The position numbers and the translations under genes were made by a program. This document shows positions 30,344-42,200 of a stretch of 64,000 nt of DNA, piece after piece. Source of the DNA: Rhea pennata. Taxonomy: Eukaryota; Chordata; Aves; Rheiformes; Rheidae. The stretch is taken from positions 14,045,383 to 14,109,382 of the forward strand of contig NC_084670.1 in NCBI RefSeq assembly GCF_028389875.1, given 5' to 3'. A model generated the notes under the pieces. The model was not told the DNA's origin. It saw nothing but the letters and a program-made list of their open reading frames with translations, and searched no databases. The stretch's first letter is position 1; the number at the start of each line of letters is the position of its first letter.

Positions 30344-32379
30344 ATTTACTGTAATGCTGCATGAGAAGAAAAGGGTTAAGTACAAGTCATACAGATGACT
30401 TCTGCAGTAAAATTTACAGGGAAAACCACTCATATTTTATTTTAGATCTTCCTAATCAGAAAAGTTTATTCAGTATTTTGCTTAATGTAAAATGTAATCA
30501 GTTTTTACAAAGTCAGTGCATATATTTCTGATGAAGTGCTCGAGCCTCCAAGTAATTTATTTCTTACATCCCTCTAATACCTATGATGTTACACATTCAT
30601 ACAGAAATTGGAGTTCATAGTAGAAACACGCATAATATGCACAAATATTTAAAAGGAGAAAATGTTACAGATGCCATTTTTGTGTGTTACCTTCCACTGC
30701 ACAAAGCATAGGCTGGGAAAATCAGTTTGGTCTCCTGAACCCGCATGGAAGTATTTTCTTTGTCATCCCAGAAAGGTGAGGGCTGCGCTGCAAGTCTAGC
30801 AGAGGGCATGTGGCCAGAGGAGAAAGAGTAGCGAGGTGGCCATTTGCTGGGGAATAGTCCCAGGACCAGGCAGAGCTCTGGCAGTTTTCACTGGACAGTG
30901 CTAAAGACCACATTCTGCAAATGAAGTTCAGCCTCCCTTGGCTGGAGCTGATGTAATAGTTTGGAGTCTGTCTGTGCTTGAGTAGGGAGAGAGAAGCAAA
31001 AAACAGATTAAAAGCATTTGGCTAGCGCAGGTATTTTGAGAACAAACTGGTCTGAAGTGTTCACTGTTTTCAATGGCCAAACTTTCCACTGCTCCCGTAG
31101 GAAGAAGGAAAAGGTCAATCCTAGCTAAAGAAGTGTTTACTTAGGACAAACTGGGGTAGGAATGGGGGTGCCCGTAAACTTTCATGAGCTTTGGATCAAG
31201 TCTTTTGAATGGAAAGTTATTAGGAGTTGAGAGGAATTACTTATCCTTAGAGCTAAAATGTCCATAGGGAAGTGGAGAGCCCTCTATAGTCTAGTTTTAT
31301 AACACAATAATAGGGCTGGTTCCCTTGATTGCAGCATGGTTTTGTTGAAAGAAATACCTTTCTGATATGCTTTCATTGCTTGTGGTTTAAAACTGTACTA
31401 CAGCGCATTAACAACACTTCTAAAGAATATATTTTTCCTTTATAAAAAGAAAGATGTAAGGTTTGCTATCATTCTTTTGCCTATGGAAATGTTAGTTGCC
31501 TAATCTTTTGGCTTGTAAGATAAGTGTTATCTTCATGTAAATGGCTTCCTGTAGGAAAGGAAATAATGTGGAAATTGGGATTTAATTTACAATACCTTTT
31601 TAATAAGCACAAGAAGAATCCCACTTTGGTTACTCAAAGGAATAGAACTTCTGGAAGATACTGTTTGAGCTGATTTTTCAACTGCAGATCTTTTCATACA
31701 GTGTCAGCCCCATGCAGTCCTAAACCCACAAGGATCTAAGCAGTTGCTGGAATAGTATCACAAAGGGAAAAATCTGCTGTTTAGTGCTTATGCATATTGT
31801 TAACACTATATATTGTTTGTGTTTAAAAACTTACCATTTCAGTATGTTCTGTATTGCATTTCTTATTTTTTTTTAAGTAAAAAGTGTAAACTTGGTTTTT
31901 AACTTTCTTTTATTCTTTGTTATGCTGACATGCTATAAATGACGGGAGTTTAAAAGCATATTGCTCAAAATGTTTGTCAATTTAAAAGCTAACAGAATTG
32001 AGTGTTTTGCAATCCAGGTGCTTAGAAGCATAATCTAACTTCAAAAAACAGTTACAGCAACTAGGAGGTTTGTGGGTTTTTTTTTCTTTTATATACATCT
32101 TTTAGTAAGGTGATTGGTGCTAAACTGAAGTTGGAGTATCTTGCGCTGTGTATTTACATATGTAGCAAACTGAAGTTTTCTGTTTTCATGCTTGAAGTAC
32201 AAGAGATCAGTATGAAACATTTGTATTTCTTCATGGAGAGGTAACAGAGTAAGCCTTTAACAAAACATAGCCTTAAAAAGCTGTATTTTAAAAGCCAGTT
32301 GATTATTTAGTGAAGGTTACATGGGAACAGAGGCAAATACTCAGTCACCTAGTATCTATTAGCTATTGAAATACATGGA

Positions 32380-32457
32380 AATAAAATTGGCTTTAGTGAA
32401 GCTGGGGAGAGGAGCTTTTTATCTCCTGAAGGTTGTTTAGGTGTTGTAAAAAATAAA
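32380..32457 (+). terminator. DNAJB4: Candidate poly(A) signals for DNAJB4
   Basis: AATAAA occurs at 32380-32385 and again at 32452-32457, the second followed by a T-rich stretch further on. They are the first canonical hexamers after the stop codon. Use of either is inferred. Confidence 0.4.
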
Positions 32458-33438
32458 AGGAATTTGGTTACTTCAGAGAAGTTCATTTGACAAATCTATG
32501 AAAATCTGTACCTTTTTAATCGCTCCAACATCAAACTTTAGGTTAACCTCAATCTGTTGAAGCCTAGGGTAAGGTATATAGTATAACTGTTTCTCTTTTT
32601 TGTCATCCAAAGGTGTTCCCTAATGACTGATCCTGTGCAGGCTTTCTGATTTTGAGACTAGTATTCCACTTTTCCACTTAACTCCTTTTGTATTATCTGT
32701 GCTGAAAAACTTCTCAAAGCCTATTTGTGGTGCAATGAATGTTTAAATTGTGACCTGTTTGCTTTGCCTTATGGAAATAACAGCCTCTCTAGCTGAGGTT
32801 TGGTCTCTGCTGCCATTCTTACCATATTCATCTAACATTCTGGGTACTTCTGATTGCCTTTTTCAAGATGGAAGCAATCTCTTCCTTTTCTCATATGCGC
32901 ATTGCTGTTTTTCAATCTTACCTGCAGTCCAAACATCACCGAAGTGCTGAAGCTGAGCAACCTGGGTTACAATGGACATTCAAATGAGAATGTCAGTGTT
33001 CTAATTGTCAGGTGTGATAGTTTTAATATTTCTTGGTAAGTGCTTGAGAGTGTGTCTGATTCTCAAATTCAAGCATAAGGAGTCATTGCTCAGACTCATG
33101 CATAGTGCAGAGAATGAATCAAGCTCTTGGAAAAGTTTCAAAGCACAGGTAAGGAAAATGATCTGTAGCTAGTTTGGCTGTTAAGAGTTGTGTGGGCTCT
33201 GCACAGATGTTAGTGTGCAATGATCGTCTCCTTAACCTGCATAGTTTTGTTTAGAGACTGTAGGAGGCAGTATCAGGAACTTGGGCCAATTCTCTTGAAA
33301 GGATAACCTCGTATTAGATGTGGATTAATTTTTTGGAGGATCTGTTCCAAAATAAATTAGCAGCCTGGAAAGGAAGCATTTTTGGCCAAGAATCGATTCA
33401 AGAATCAATGATCTTTCAAAATATTTTAGTCCCCTTCT

Positions 33439-33439
<1 letters not shown>

Positions 33440-33470
<31 letters not shown>
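33440..33470 (+). repeat. Poly-A tract, 31 bases
   Basis: An uninterrupted A31 run. No retroposed gene or target-site duplication could be recognised around it, so it is best called a simple repeat. Confidence 0.9.
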
Positions 33471-33471
<1 letters not shown>

Positions 33472-33564
33472 CCTTTGAGCCTTTTAAAGGTATTTTTGCA
33501 CTGAACCCCAACTTGTGCAATGATGCAGTTTTAAAATCTGATCACAAGTCTAGGAGCTATATCT

Positions 33565-33596
33565 ATGTTGAGATGGTGCCATGTTGAGATGGTGCC
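33565..33596 (+). repeat. 16-bp tandem duplication
   Basis: The unit ATGTTGAGATGGTGCC occurs twice, head to tail with no mismatch, and begins a third time (ATG). It is probably a recent slippage or duplication event. Confidence 0.9.
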
Positions 33597-33609
33597 ATGC
33601 TAAAGGAGT

Positions 33610-33636
33610 AAAGTCCTTAGCATTTCTAAGGACTTT
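33610..33636. repeat. Perfect 11-bp inverted repeat, 5-nt loop
   Basis: AAAGTCCTTAG is followed by the loop CATTT and then the exact complement CTAAGGACTTT. It is too short for a miRNA precursor. It lies only 14 bp after the 16-bp tandem duplication. Confidence 0.85.
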
Positions 33637-36600
33637 GCTTTGTTATGGAATACTGGCATGTAGTAGGAAAAACAGAGGAAGGATCTGCATGATTGGTGTC
33701 TTGCCTCTGCCTCTTAATTCAGTGTTTTCTTTGAACAATCTGTGCCGCTAGCAAGTATTGCAAACTCTTCATTTGGCAGAAGAGTTGAATATTCCTCTGT
33801 TCAAGAATCTGATCAGTCATGCTCTAACTTACTAAAGGTTTTCATTAAATGATATGCTGCCCCAGCTGCTAAAAAAAGGAAGTTTAGATGGGATTCAACT
33901 ACTGGCTTGAAAAGCTGTTACATTTTTCTTATTCTAGGTGTAAAATATATATGTTCTCACAAGCTTCCCTGTCTAAAGTAGAAACAAAACTTTGAGATTC
34001 TTGACATCTCAATTCTTGGCCCATTTTTGAGTCCTTATGAAATTATTCTTGTCATTTTTTGTCTGTAGGGTTCTAGCAGCAGGAGGCTGTTTTTTCTTAC
34101 TGTTGGGGATATTTTGGAGGGGAGAGGGAGGAGGAAGAAACTAGACCATAAAAAATGGTTAAGGTGGCTAATCATAGTCTCATATTTCTTGTCATGACAG
34201 AAAAAGGCTGTGCTATTTCATTGCCCTAGTAGGTACTTGTACACTTGATGACTGCTTGTGTGTCTGGTTGGCAGGGTCAGAGAGTAACAAGTTCATAGAT
34301 AGTGGTTTGGGAGAATGATGTGCATGAGTGAGTGGTGTCTGTAGTATCAAAAGGCAAAAAAAAAAAAAAAAGGTGGAATGCACAAGGCAAAAGAAAAATA
34401 CTGGATTCGTATGATTGTGAGGAACAGCAGAAATAGGTCACTGAAGCTCTGGTTGGTCTTGAGTCTGGGTCTGCAGGTACAGCTTGTCAAAGGCACTTTC
34501 CTCGATCATCCGAGGTGATCTAGAGCTGCAGTCACAGTGGTTATGGCAGGGCTCATGGCTTTGTTTTCTCCTGTCTCCCTTCCCTCCCTTCTCAGACCTT
34601 ACCTGTCTTTACCTGTTTATACAGACAAAGAAACATCATGAAAATCTGGAGGTGACTATGGACATCTAATCGCTAATGGACAGCTCATGAATTGAAGTCA
34701 GTGGAATGACTAGATGCACTCTATCCTTTTCCATCACATACATCTAATGTGGTAGTCTGCACTGGCAGTGTATTTCTTTAGGCAGAAGATAGGTTCTAAC
34801 TCTACTAGTGAAACTTGTCTTCAGATGGTCATCTTGGAGTGAAACTTTGTGCACGTGAATTGATAAGATGACTGAAAAAAAATAGAGGATACACACTGCT
34901 GTCATATCAGTAAGATGGCCTCCCTTTCCCAGTTAATAAATGCTAGCGCTCAGCAGCTAACATTATTCTTGTTCTTACTGTATTGCTTGCTGATCATATA
35001 GAATCAGAGTATTCATATATTCACTTAGTAGGTTTCGCATTCAAGTTTGGCAAATGGCAGCACTAGTCTCCTCATGAAGTGCAGTCTCAGCTCTTGATTT
35101 GTCAGGTTGTTCAGCAGTGGACTATTTTTAAATAGCGAGAACAAATAACTTATTTCCCTCTGGCTTTTCCAATTAATTGTTCTGTTACACAAAGAGTGAA
35201 AGTAGAGGGATACTGTTGCTCCCCTTGAGTCTAGACGGGAGCACAGAACTGCCCTGTACTTGTTCTGTTAACGGTAAGCACTGGCCTACCCAAGGGAGAA
35301 GCTAAAACAACGATCTTGTTAGTCGTGCCTGATTATTTTATCAAGGACGAATTATCTTCAAAATCCTGCTGCCCCATGTAATTTAAAAAACAAGCAAAGC
35401 ACCTAGCCGTTAACGCATTCTCCAAAATATTATCTGGACTACTCATATTTACATCCAAAGAAAGCGTCTAATGCTAGAAAAGCTGTGGCCATGTGTAATG
35501 AAGAGCTTGAACTGCTGCTGAGAGGAATCCAGGAAAATCAGATTGTTTTCTTCATACAGCAACAAATTGACTTTGCAAATGCGGTGGGTAATAAGGGTAA
35601 GATCCCTGCAGTCCCCTCTTACTCCCTGTGAAGTCATGATGCCAAGCTTGCAGTCGTTGCGCTTGCAGCCGAATGAATTTATTGCTGCTGTGTGGACGTT
35701 CAGAGGATGGCATGACTAATTGGTCCTTGCCTGTGTCAAAGTCAAAATATGAATACTTAATGTAGCAGGACATACGGAAGATTCATAAGATTTGGTAACT
35801 GCCCTTCTGTCACAGACGGTCCTATTTAACCTCTGATCTTAAAATAGAGGATGAAACACAATCTTACTGAAAGTGCTTGTTCTCTAGCATCCTCTGATAG
35901 TTTTAAAGTAGTTTTAAACATTATTTGACCAAGAGATTCCTACTTATTTTATCAACGTTATTCTTTGTGATTTCTTTTAATCTCAATTTTTACTACCATA
36001 GTTATTTATGAGGACCAATTATATTTCTTCTCAGCCTTCTTTTTATTAGAATAACAGGAGAAGCTCTTACAATATCGTATTTTTTTTTAAAAAAATAGTT
36101 CTTCATTCACTGATCATACCAGAAATCCTTTTTAGCAGTTGCTCAGTTTAGAACATGGATGACCAGAATGATGCAAAGAATTGCAGGTAACAGCTCCCAA
36201 AGTCAGATATATATCGCATGTGTAGGAAAATAATTTTGTATATACTACTGATAATTTGCGGTAGAGTACTGTGGCATCTCATATCGTATACCTTTTTGCT
36301 GAATTTCACATACTTTCTCCACAAACTTCATGGCTTTTGCATGCCATATAATTCTCTCATCCTAAGTACAGTGGCTGAAAAAGAAAGAAATGCAATAAGC
36401 TGCAGTATGCAATACATTCATAGGGTAAAGGAGCTGAACCCTTCCCTTTTTTTGATAAGCATTTTTTTTTCCTCTGGTAAAACAATAGAATATTAACATT
36501 TTTATTTAAATAATTAAGTGTCATTCTGACTATGTCACTTATTCTGTATGATTTAATTTTTGGATCTCAACTGTCCTGAATTGCTGGAAGCTTATCTGGA

Positions 36601-38895
36601 TTCATGATCCAGTTACGATGTACAATAATGTTGGCAAATATTTCCCAACTGGCTACACGTTCAAGGAATTCTGAAAGCAGGAGTGATTGTAGTTGGTATG
36701 AATGTGCCTTGTGCTGGTTATCGACTTTTTTCTTTGAGGTACTGGCAGACTAACTCATTTCTTCTAGCTCTACAGATGATTCAGTCCACATTGTTATGCT
36801 GATTAGATCTAAAAGTCTGAAAGGTTGAAGTTCAAGGAAACACTGTTTATAACCAGAACTGCAGCTTGCTCCCCTTCCCTCTCCACACTCCAAAAAAGTC
36901 CCCAAAATCCAGGTAGGAATAACAGACATGTGAAATGGGAAGTGTTTAACACTGTTTCGGGCAAAGCTGGAGTCTGCTAATGCCAATTTCATGGCAATGC
37001 TGTTTGGAGTTTGAAAATAAATTAAAATACATATTTTTTTTCTCTGATGCAAATGTTTAAGCTCCTCTGTTCTTATGTAATTAATGATAGGATATAAATG
37101 TTCTGTAATTTTTGTATTAAACAGTAAAATATGATCTTCAGTTTATTCAGTTAGCTCCTCTTTGGTATTGGTATTTTTCCTATTTACAGCTAAAAGCTGA
37201 TGTTGTAACTCCAAGCTGCAAGTAAGATCAATATCATTCTTGTAAAATTTCAGCTCTCTCTTTCTTTCCATCTCTACGTGAAGATGGATGATATGTGGAA
37301 GAGGAAATATTAGAACTTCATTAAAGAAAGTTTTGCAACAGATACATAGATTTGGGCTCCTGTCAATGTTCATAAACTTGTGAAATAAATCTGTACAACC
37401 TCAGTATGTCACTGTAAGAAAACGTGACTGGTTTTTCAATCATTTAACTGAAATGTGAAAACTTCCAATAACAACTGTAACATTACTGTTTTTTTTTTTT
37501 TGGTTTGTTTTTTGGGTTTTTTTTAAATACTTTCAGTTGTCTTTTCAGAAGATAAGGTATGAATTGATGGATGTCGTACAGGGACAGGAAATGAACTACA
37601 GTTCTTTCCATAGGCAAAGCCGTGTATCTGTGATAGCTGTATTGGATAGGATATTCAATCCTTAGGACTGGCATCCCTTCTGCTGCATTGGGACAAACCT
37701 CTGATACTGCCCCCAGTTCTAACCTATCTGGCCATTTTGCTTTCTTAAAGCTTTTAAGGCTCCCGAATAGTGACCACATTTTCTTGCTCTCCTCATTAGG
37801 ATTGTAGAAGCTTCATTTTAGGAAATAGTAATAGGGGAAAAAAACCTGCAAAGTTGGAGTTTGTTTTCTGGTTTCAAACTGGGCAGGTATCTCAAGTATC
37901 AAAGTCTGATGGTAAGTTTATTCATCTTAATTGGTGGGAATTACTGGTAATTAATACCTCAGTTTTGAATCCAGTTTTCTTAGATAAGAACAGAGAAGAT
38001 GGGCATTTTTTGAGTATTCAAGTAAATTTTTGGAGGGGCCAAAATCCAAATGGCATAACTACTTCCCTCCCCTGCCCCCATGAACAGAGTTTAAACTTTA
38101 TGATTTGTTGAGGTAGAGCAATGTATTATTAATTGGTGTGTCTATGCCTATAAAAGGGACTGAGATGACAAGAGAAGTGATTTGCTGAATGCTCAGATAA
38201 ACAGTATTAAGACTGGTATTTATTCCTCTGCAAAAGGATTCAGCGCTAAGTATGTGTGTGTTTTCTGAGTCTAACTTAGTATATTACAGCATACATTTTT
38301 CTGAGTAAGATGAAAGTGTTCTAAACTTATCAAATGTTAGAAAACAAGCTTTTCCAAATATTTGTGCTTAAAAATCCATACTTCTAAATCATTGCCCAGG
38401 GTGATAGGAAGCTTCTTAAATTTTGCTTACATGACTTTGGCTTTATTGAACCTTGTGGTTTACAAGTACTGCATGTACAATTGTGGTAAACATAAAAAAA
38501 AAAAACAGTTGGCAGAAGTCTTTGTATACTGTCTCTTATATATCCTGGATACAAACCTATTCTGATCAATACTTATTACTTTATCCTGAGTAGGACGTAG
38601 AAATTCCTGAACAAGTGAGAAGACAGTGAACTTTTTGCTGGTTTTGCATCTCTTTAGGAGAAGAGAGAAAGTAGGTGTGTGTATGTAAAGTTCACAGAAC
38701 ATACTTTTATAGCCTAGTATATGTTAGGGGAGAAAAGGGGGGAAGACCTCCCGCGGGCAGCGCAGGCTTGGCGAAGCCCCCGGTGCCGCCTGGGGGGAAG
38801 CGCTGGACGTGGCGGACCGCGAGCGCTGTTGGTGCGCGGGAGCCCGCGGGGCGGCCGGGACTCACCTGGCGGCGGCGATGGGGCCGCCCGCGGCC

Positions 38896-38924
38896 GGGGC
38901 CGGGGCCGGGGCCGGGGCCGGGGC
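38896..38924 (+). repeat. GIPC2: GGGGCC hexanucleotide repeat, 4 units plus 5 bases
   Basis: Four perfect GGGGCC units at 38896-38919 are followed by GGGGC, about 70 bp before the GIPC2 start codon and probably in its 5'UTR or core promoter. The tract is G-quadruplex prone. It falls inside an upstream open frame that starts at ATG 38809 or 38878. Confidence 0.9.
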
Positions 38925-38995
38925 GGCGGCGCGGCCGGGGCGGCGCCGGGGGCAGAGTCCGGCGCGGGGGGGCGGCGGCGGCGGCGGCGCGGAAG

Positions 38996-39232
38996 ATGCC
39001 GCTGGGGCTGCGGAGCAAGAAGAGGGGCAAGTCCAAGGAGACCTCCAAGCTGGTGGAGAGCGAAGCGGCGCCGCCGCCGCCGGCCGCGGCGCCGCCGGCA
39101 GCGCCGCCGGCGCGGCTGCACTTCCACGCGCAGCTGGCGCACGGCAGCGCCACGGGCCGCGTGGAGGGCTTCGCCAGCGCCCGCCAGCTCTATGCGCAGA
39201 TCGCCGAGGCCTTCCGCATCCCCCCTGCGCAG
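38996..39232 (+). CDS. GIPC2: GIPC2 exon 1 (N-terminus, GH1 start)
   Basis: It encodes residues 1-79 and ends in IPPAQ with donor GTAGGG, phase 0. The Pro/Ala-rich stretch is built from GC-rich codons. The reading frame is also open upstream to 38675 with no stop, but the ATG at 38996 gives the family N-terminus. Confidence 0.93.
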
Positions 39233-42200
39233 GTAGGGCCCCGCCGCCGACACGCGTGGGTGGGCGGAGGGGGCGCCGCAGGGCGGGCGGCGTGGTCCTG
39301 CAGCCTGCCTGTCCCCGCGGTTCTGGGGGTTATTTCCCATTTGGGGAGGGGGGGGGAGCAAAAAACAAAAAAGCCCCCTACTATTGCTGTTGCCAAAGAC
39401 TCTTAGAAAATGAAAGCAGCGTCACGTGCAAAAAAAAAACCTGAATATAAGTGCATTTAACTTTTATTTGACAAAATATTATTCATTTCAACTCAAATAT
39501 CCCTAGCATCTCAGTTAACCTGGTGTTGACTGGGTTTTTAACACAACTCAGTACCTCTTGAATGCAGGGTCAAACTATGTATTTCATATTTCAGGGCAGG
39601 AATTATTGATTGCAGTGATTCTTTCTGTTTTAAAAATATTAGTGTATCCAAGACAGTAAATATACAGATCAGAGGCGATGGGGTATAATGCTTTAAATCT
39701 GGCCTTAAAAAAAAAAATAAAATACAAATTGATGTGCTGTTGAACAGTTGAAACGTGTTCTGCTTTGCCAAATGACTACTCTTAAAAAGACCATTGCTAA
39801 GGAAGGCCTGTTAAAACTCTAATAGGATTTTTTTTTTTTTAATATATATACTCTGCTGCCTTTTTGATCTTTTTCAGCTGAGTTGAAGCATTTGTTTGGA
39901 TTATGATTCTTTTGTGTTTGTAAATGCATTGTTTTCCCTTAGTTAAAAGGCCGTGGCCATATCAAGCTCTTCCTACATGGCTCTCTGAGCCTTAACCTCT
40001 GAGTGGCGATTTGAAACAAAGTGCTAACATTTCGTCGTGGCTGGTTATGTGTTTTTTACTTATTTTTGTATTTGTAACTGGTTCCTTTAAACTACTATAG
40101 ACTTTGCTCTGAGAGACTATTGTGGTTAGACCTTGCAGCACTTCAAAGAGTGAATTATAAAAGCGGCAGTGGCAGCGAACACGGTTTAACCAGTCGCAGT
40201 TGCATTAAGCAATTAAGAATGGGCAGTACCTTTGCCAGCCCGTGTGCCGATGTCCCAGACCTTCTCAGCTGCTTTCTGACCTTTTTGCTTCTCTGTTTTC
40301 TTTCCATACGGAGCTTCTGTTCCCCTTTTGTTAGCTGTTCTGTTTCCAGTTATACCTTTTATTCTCAAGCCCCGATAATTGCCAGATCGTTTTTCTGTTT
40401 TAGTTTCTTTTCCTTCGTTTCACTGTTGAACTCTCTTGTCGCTGGCCTCGCGGCTCCACTGACTTGAGGAAGAAGAGTGTCTGCTGGGAAACCCGGTGGT
40501 GGCTGAGCATGCGCTTCCCGCTTCTCCCGCGCCATGGATAGCGTGCGGCCCCCGAAGGGGAGGGCAGGACGCTCACACGTGTCCCGGGCATCCATTCTCC
40601 CGTGATTTTATTTTTAAAATTTTGATTGATTGGTTTATAAAAAAAAAAAAGGGGGGGGGGAGGGGAATGGGGAGTTAGTGCTGGAAGCTTATTCTTTAAG
40701 GCCTAATGAATTTCTTGAGTGAAAGGTTCTAATTAAGTTGTATAAAATAAAAACAGTGACCAAAGTGATCTGGACCAGAGAGTCTTGCAACAGGATTTTT
40801 GACAAGAGAAGATGAACTAGGATTAAATCAGTGAATAGCAAGAAACAATTTGGGAAAGCATCTGAATATAAACAGTAAAATATTTCATATCTCAGAACAG
40901 TTTTGTGCTGAAGCTGCTTGGCATAAGGAAAGGGTATGTATGGTTTAACTCTGCATAAATAAGTTATGTTTCTTTGCTCAGGAAGAAACATGATATTGGC
41001 TATATGAGAAACTTGCACTTAAAGCTAGTGAAAATACTGGAAGATTGTAGATCTGGTTTAGCTCTGAGCATATTAGCAGGGCATTAGGTTACATTCTGTG
41101 ACGGCCCTGCTTAGTGCACCTTTGCAGGTCATAGATAGGAAGTTTATATATCCTTTTTGTGTGTGTGTGTGTCATCACATAGGAAAAGAAAGCCCTTTTT
41201 AAGAATATTTGATTCATTGACACAGTTTAAGATGCTAAGGACTTTTGCAAGTGCTTTGCAAAGATGAGCAAGCAAAAATACTCGAAAGAATGGAAGTTCA
41301 GTACATGCCTATGACTGAAAAATATTATACTCAGAATAGTTTGTAAGTATAATTAATTTGTAAGTATAAATAATTCTAGTGCATGAATAGAGATGGACAA
41401 GTGGGTGAAAAAATGCAAAAGAGCAACATGCAGGATTCATTGCCACCCAAGCCAAGGGACCTGGCAGTAAATGTATTTGTAACGCAGTAGAAGATGTGAT
41501 AGGGATCAAGACAAATATAGCAACTAAAAAATGGAAAACCTGAGTGACTTCTTCACAGCCCAAAGCACTAAGATTTTGTTATACTGTATTTTAATGGAGG
41601 ATGGACCAACTTCCTGACTGGGATGCCATGAAATGCATGGATTTGTTAACTGCAGAGCTTGCTGCAAATGAGAGAAGTGTTGACACTTTAAATGGTATTA
41701 ATTATTAATTAAAGCTGCTTGGGCAAGCTGGCATAAAAAATAATGCCTGAAGGCACACCTCAGCAAACTGCAAAACACTGAGGTGCTCAAATGCCGTTTA
41801 GCGGTGTTATCCGCCTAGGAAATTTTCTGTGACCTAGCTATTCTGAAGCCTGTGGGCAGTGTGAAACCCGAATGCTGCTGGAAAGGAGCATTATCACAGA
41901 GATCTGCTCTGCAGTGACCAAGATGGAAACAGAAGGGGGGCGAGAGGGGGAGCTCAAGGCAGAGAGCACTTGGCAAACCGTGACAGAAGCGAGGACGCTC
42001 AACATGATACGGGAGTCGACTGCAGCGTAGGCAAGGATGTGAATTCTTGGATGCGTTCCTACTTAAGTGTTTCAGCAGCGCTCAGGATGAGTTATACTTG
42101 TAATCTGTCACTTCTTTTGACTCACTGGGTTACAGCACCCCTGTTTCCTCTTTGTGTTATGTCCCGCAGGAGCAGTTGAGTTTAGCTTCTGCTGGAGATC

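Larger units (their letters stand above)
30196..32457 (+). other. DNAJB4: Probable DNAJB4 3' untranslated region
   Basis: This stretch after the stop codon has no gene of its own. The first canonical AATAAA signals I find are at 32380-32385 and 32452-32457; an ATTAAA at 31007-31012 could serve a shorter form. The right edge is set by the second AATAAA and is not proven. A G-quadruplex motif lies 130 nt after the stop. Confidence 0.5.
32458..38715. other. DNAJB4-GIPC2 intergenic stretch
   Basis: About 6 kb, mostly AT-rich, with no gene supported. It contains A31 at 33440-33470, a 16-bp tandem duplication at 33565-33596, a perfect 11-bp hairpin at 33610-33636 and A16 near 34356-34371. It also contains a small plus-strand open frame at 35491-35631. 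No LINE or LTR boundary could be recognised with confidence. Confidence 0.6.
38716..39330 (+). promoter_or_regulatory. GIPC2: CpG island over GIPC2 exon 1
   Basis: An abrupt change from AT-rich to CpG-dense DNA at about 38720 marks the GIPC2 promoter and first exon. No TATA box is obvious. The start site is unknown and must lie before the start codon at 38996. Confidence 0.75.

Noticed and set aside
33610..33636. Hairpin as a microRNA precursor
   Set aside because: An 11-bp stem with a 5-nt loop is far too short, and pairing does not extend outside it.
38707..39444. Five overlapping long frames around GIPC2 exon 1
   Set aside because: Only the frame starting at 38996 gives the GIPC family sequence. 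The rest are low-complexity GC artefacts, although one is noted as an upstream ORF over the GGGGCC repeat.
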